NCBI GenBank assembly: GCA_024403175.1
Contig: JAKSSI010000075.1
Location: 1 to 6,621 of the forward strand
Direction: 5' to 3'
Length of the DNA: 6,621 bases
From: Clostridia bacterium
GTDB taxonomy: Bacteria; Bacillota_A; Clostridia; Peptostreptococcales; Anaerovoracaceae
In this document: positions 6,103-6,621 of the stretch, in pieces
Layout: every line of letters begins with the position of its first letter
How positions within the stretch are numbered: position 1 is the stretch's first letter
Made by a program: the position numbers and the translations under genes
Notes under the pieces: model-generated
Databases searched by the model: none
The model's input: the letters and a program-made list of their open reading frames with translations, nothing else
What the model was told of the DNA's origin: nothing

Positions 6103-6621
6103 ATGATACTCGCAATAGACGTTGGCAATACCAATATAGTAGTAGGCGTTCTTGATGGAAGAAAAGTATTAAGTTCTGCCCGTATCTCCACAAATTCCTG
6201 TGGTGCAGCATATGAGTTTGCATTTCAGGTAAAAGGTGCACTCGAATTTAATAATGTAGATATTGAAAATTTAGAAGGCGCTGCTATTTCTTCAGTAGTA
6301 CCATCTATCACAACAATCCTAAAAGACGCTATGGCCATGCTAAAAGTTAAGAAGACCATAGTAGTTGAGGCAGGTGTAAAAACAGGCCTAAACATTAAGA
6401 TTGACGACCCAGCGCAGCTTGGTGCAGACCTTGTTGCCGGAGCTGTAGCTGCACTTACAATGGCAAAGCCGCCAATGGTTGTAATCGATATGGGTACTGC
6501 AACTACACTTTCTGCAATTGATAAAAACGGTGTATTCAAGGGCGTTGTTATTGCCCCTGGAGTAAACCTTGCACTTGGTGCTTTAGTTGGAGGCGCATCT
6601 ATGCTTCCTGAAGTTCCACTT
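6103..6621 (+). CDS. coaX: Type III pantothenate kinase, N-terminal part (runs off window)
   Basis: CoaX phosphorylates pantothenate with ATP, the first step of coenzyme A synthesis. It belongs to the ASKHA (actin/hexokinase-like) fold and needs a monovalent cation. The 173 visible residues are open to the window edge, against about 255-260 for the whole protein. Visible motifs are DVGNTN (6-11) with D6 in the phosphate loop, SSVVPS (63-68), DDPAQLGAD (101-109) with D109, and DMGTATT (129-135) with D129; these match the key acidic residues of the family. The common GADR motif reads GADL here. AGAGG (6092-6096) stands 6 nt before ATG 6103. It is divergent from argC and shares its 272-bp upstream region, but the ARG boxes lie nearer the argC promoter, so arginine control of coaX is not implied. 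Confidence 0.95.
   Translation, partial: MILAIDVGNTNIVVGVLDGRKVLSSARISTNSCGAAYEFAFQVKGALEFNNVDIENLEGAAISSVVPSITTILKDAMAMLKVKKTIVVEAGVKTGLNIKIDDPAQLGADLVAGAVAALTMAKPPMVVIDMGTATTLSAIDKNGVFKGVVIAPGVNLALGALVGGASMLPEVPL

Noticed and set aside
6225..6539. 104-residue - strand open frame opposite coaX
   Set aside because: Antisense shadow of a clear CoaX coding frame; it has no recognisable motif and is low-complexity Ser/Thr/Ala/Ile-rich.

Overview
This window looks like ordinary chromosomal DNA from a low- to mid-GC anaerobe-like bacterium, most likely Bacillota. The argCJBD gene order, a type III pantothenate kinase, ARG-box-like operators and strong AGGAG-type ribosome binding sites all suggest this, but the taxon cannot be fixed from the sequence alone. 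It holds two convergent transcription units and the start of a third.

Left part, + strand: the last 31 codons of a membrane protein (possibly a BCCT-type transporter) are followed after 2 nt by a LysR-family regulator (100-981). A HAD-superfamily, phosphoglycolate-phosphatase-like hydrolase (999-1664) comes next.

Centre, - strand: a compact arginine-biosynthesis operon reads argC (5830-4901), argJ (4901-3687), argB (3673-2813), argD (2808-1645). Junctions are a 1-nt TAATG overlap, a 13-nt gap and a 4-nt gap. Together the four enzymes cover N-acetylation of glutamate (by recycling acetyl from N-acetylornithine), phosphorylation, reduction and transamination, giving ornithine. No argF, argG or argH is present; the operon appears to end after argD. 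ArgC is the short type 2 form. ArgB carries the N-terminal helix seen in arginine-sensitive kinases.

Right part: a 272-bp AT-rich divergent region (5831-6102) holds a perfect consensus sigma-70 promoter for argC, overlapped by an inverted-repeat operator and flanked by a near-ideal ARG box. A hairpin with an adjacent U-tract lies in the argC leader. On the + strand coaX begins at 6103 and runs off the window.

The most interesting structure is the junction of the two convergent units. The genes overlap tail to tail by 20 bp, and each has its own strand-specific intrinsic terminator embedded in the other gene's coding sequence. I see no mobile element, CRISPR array, RNA gene or defence-like system, and no evidence of a wholly new system.
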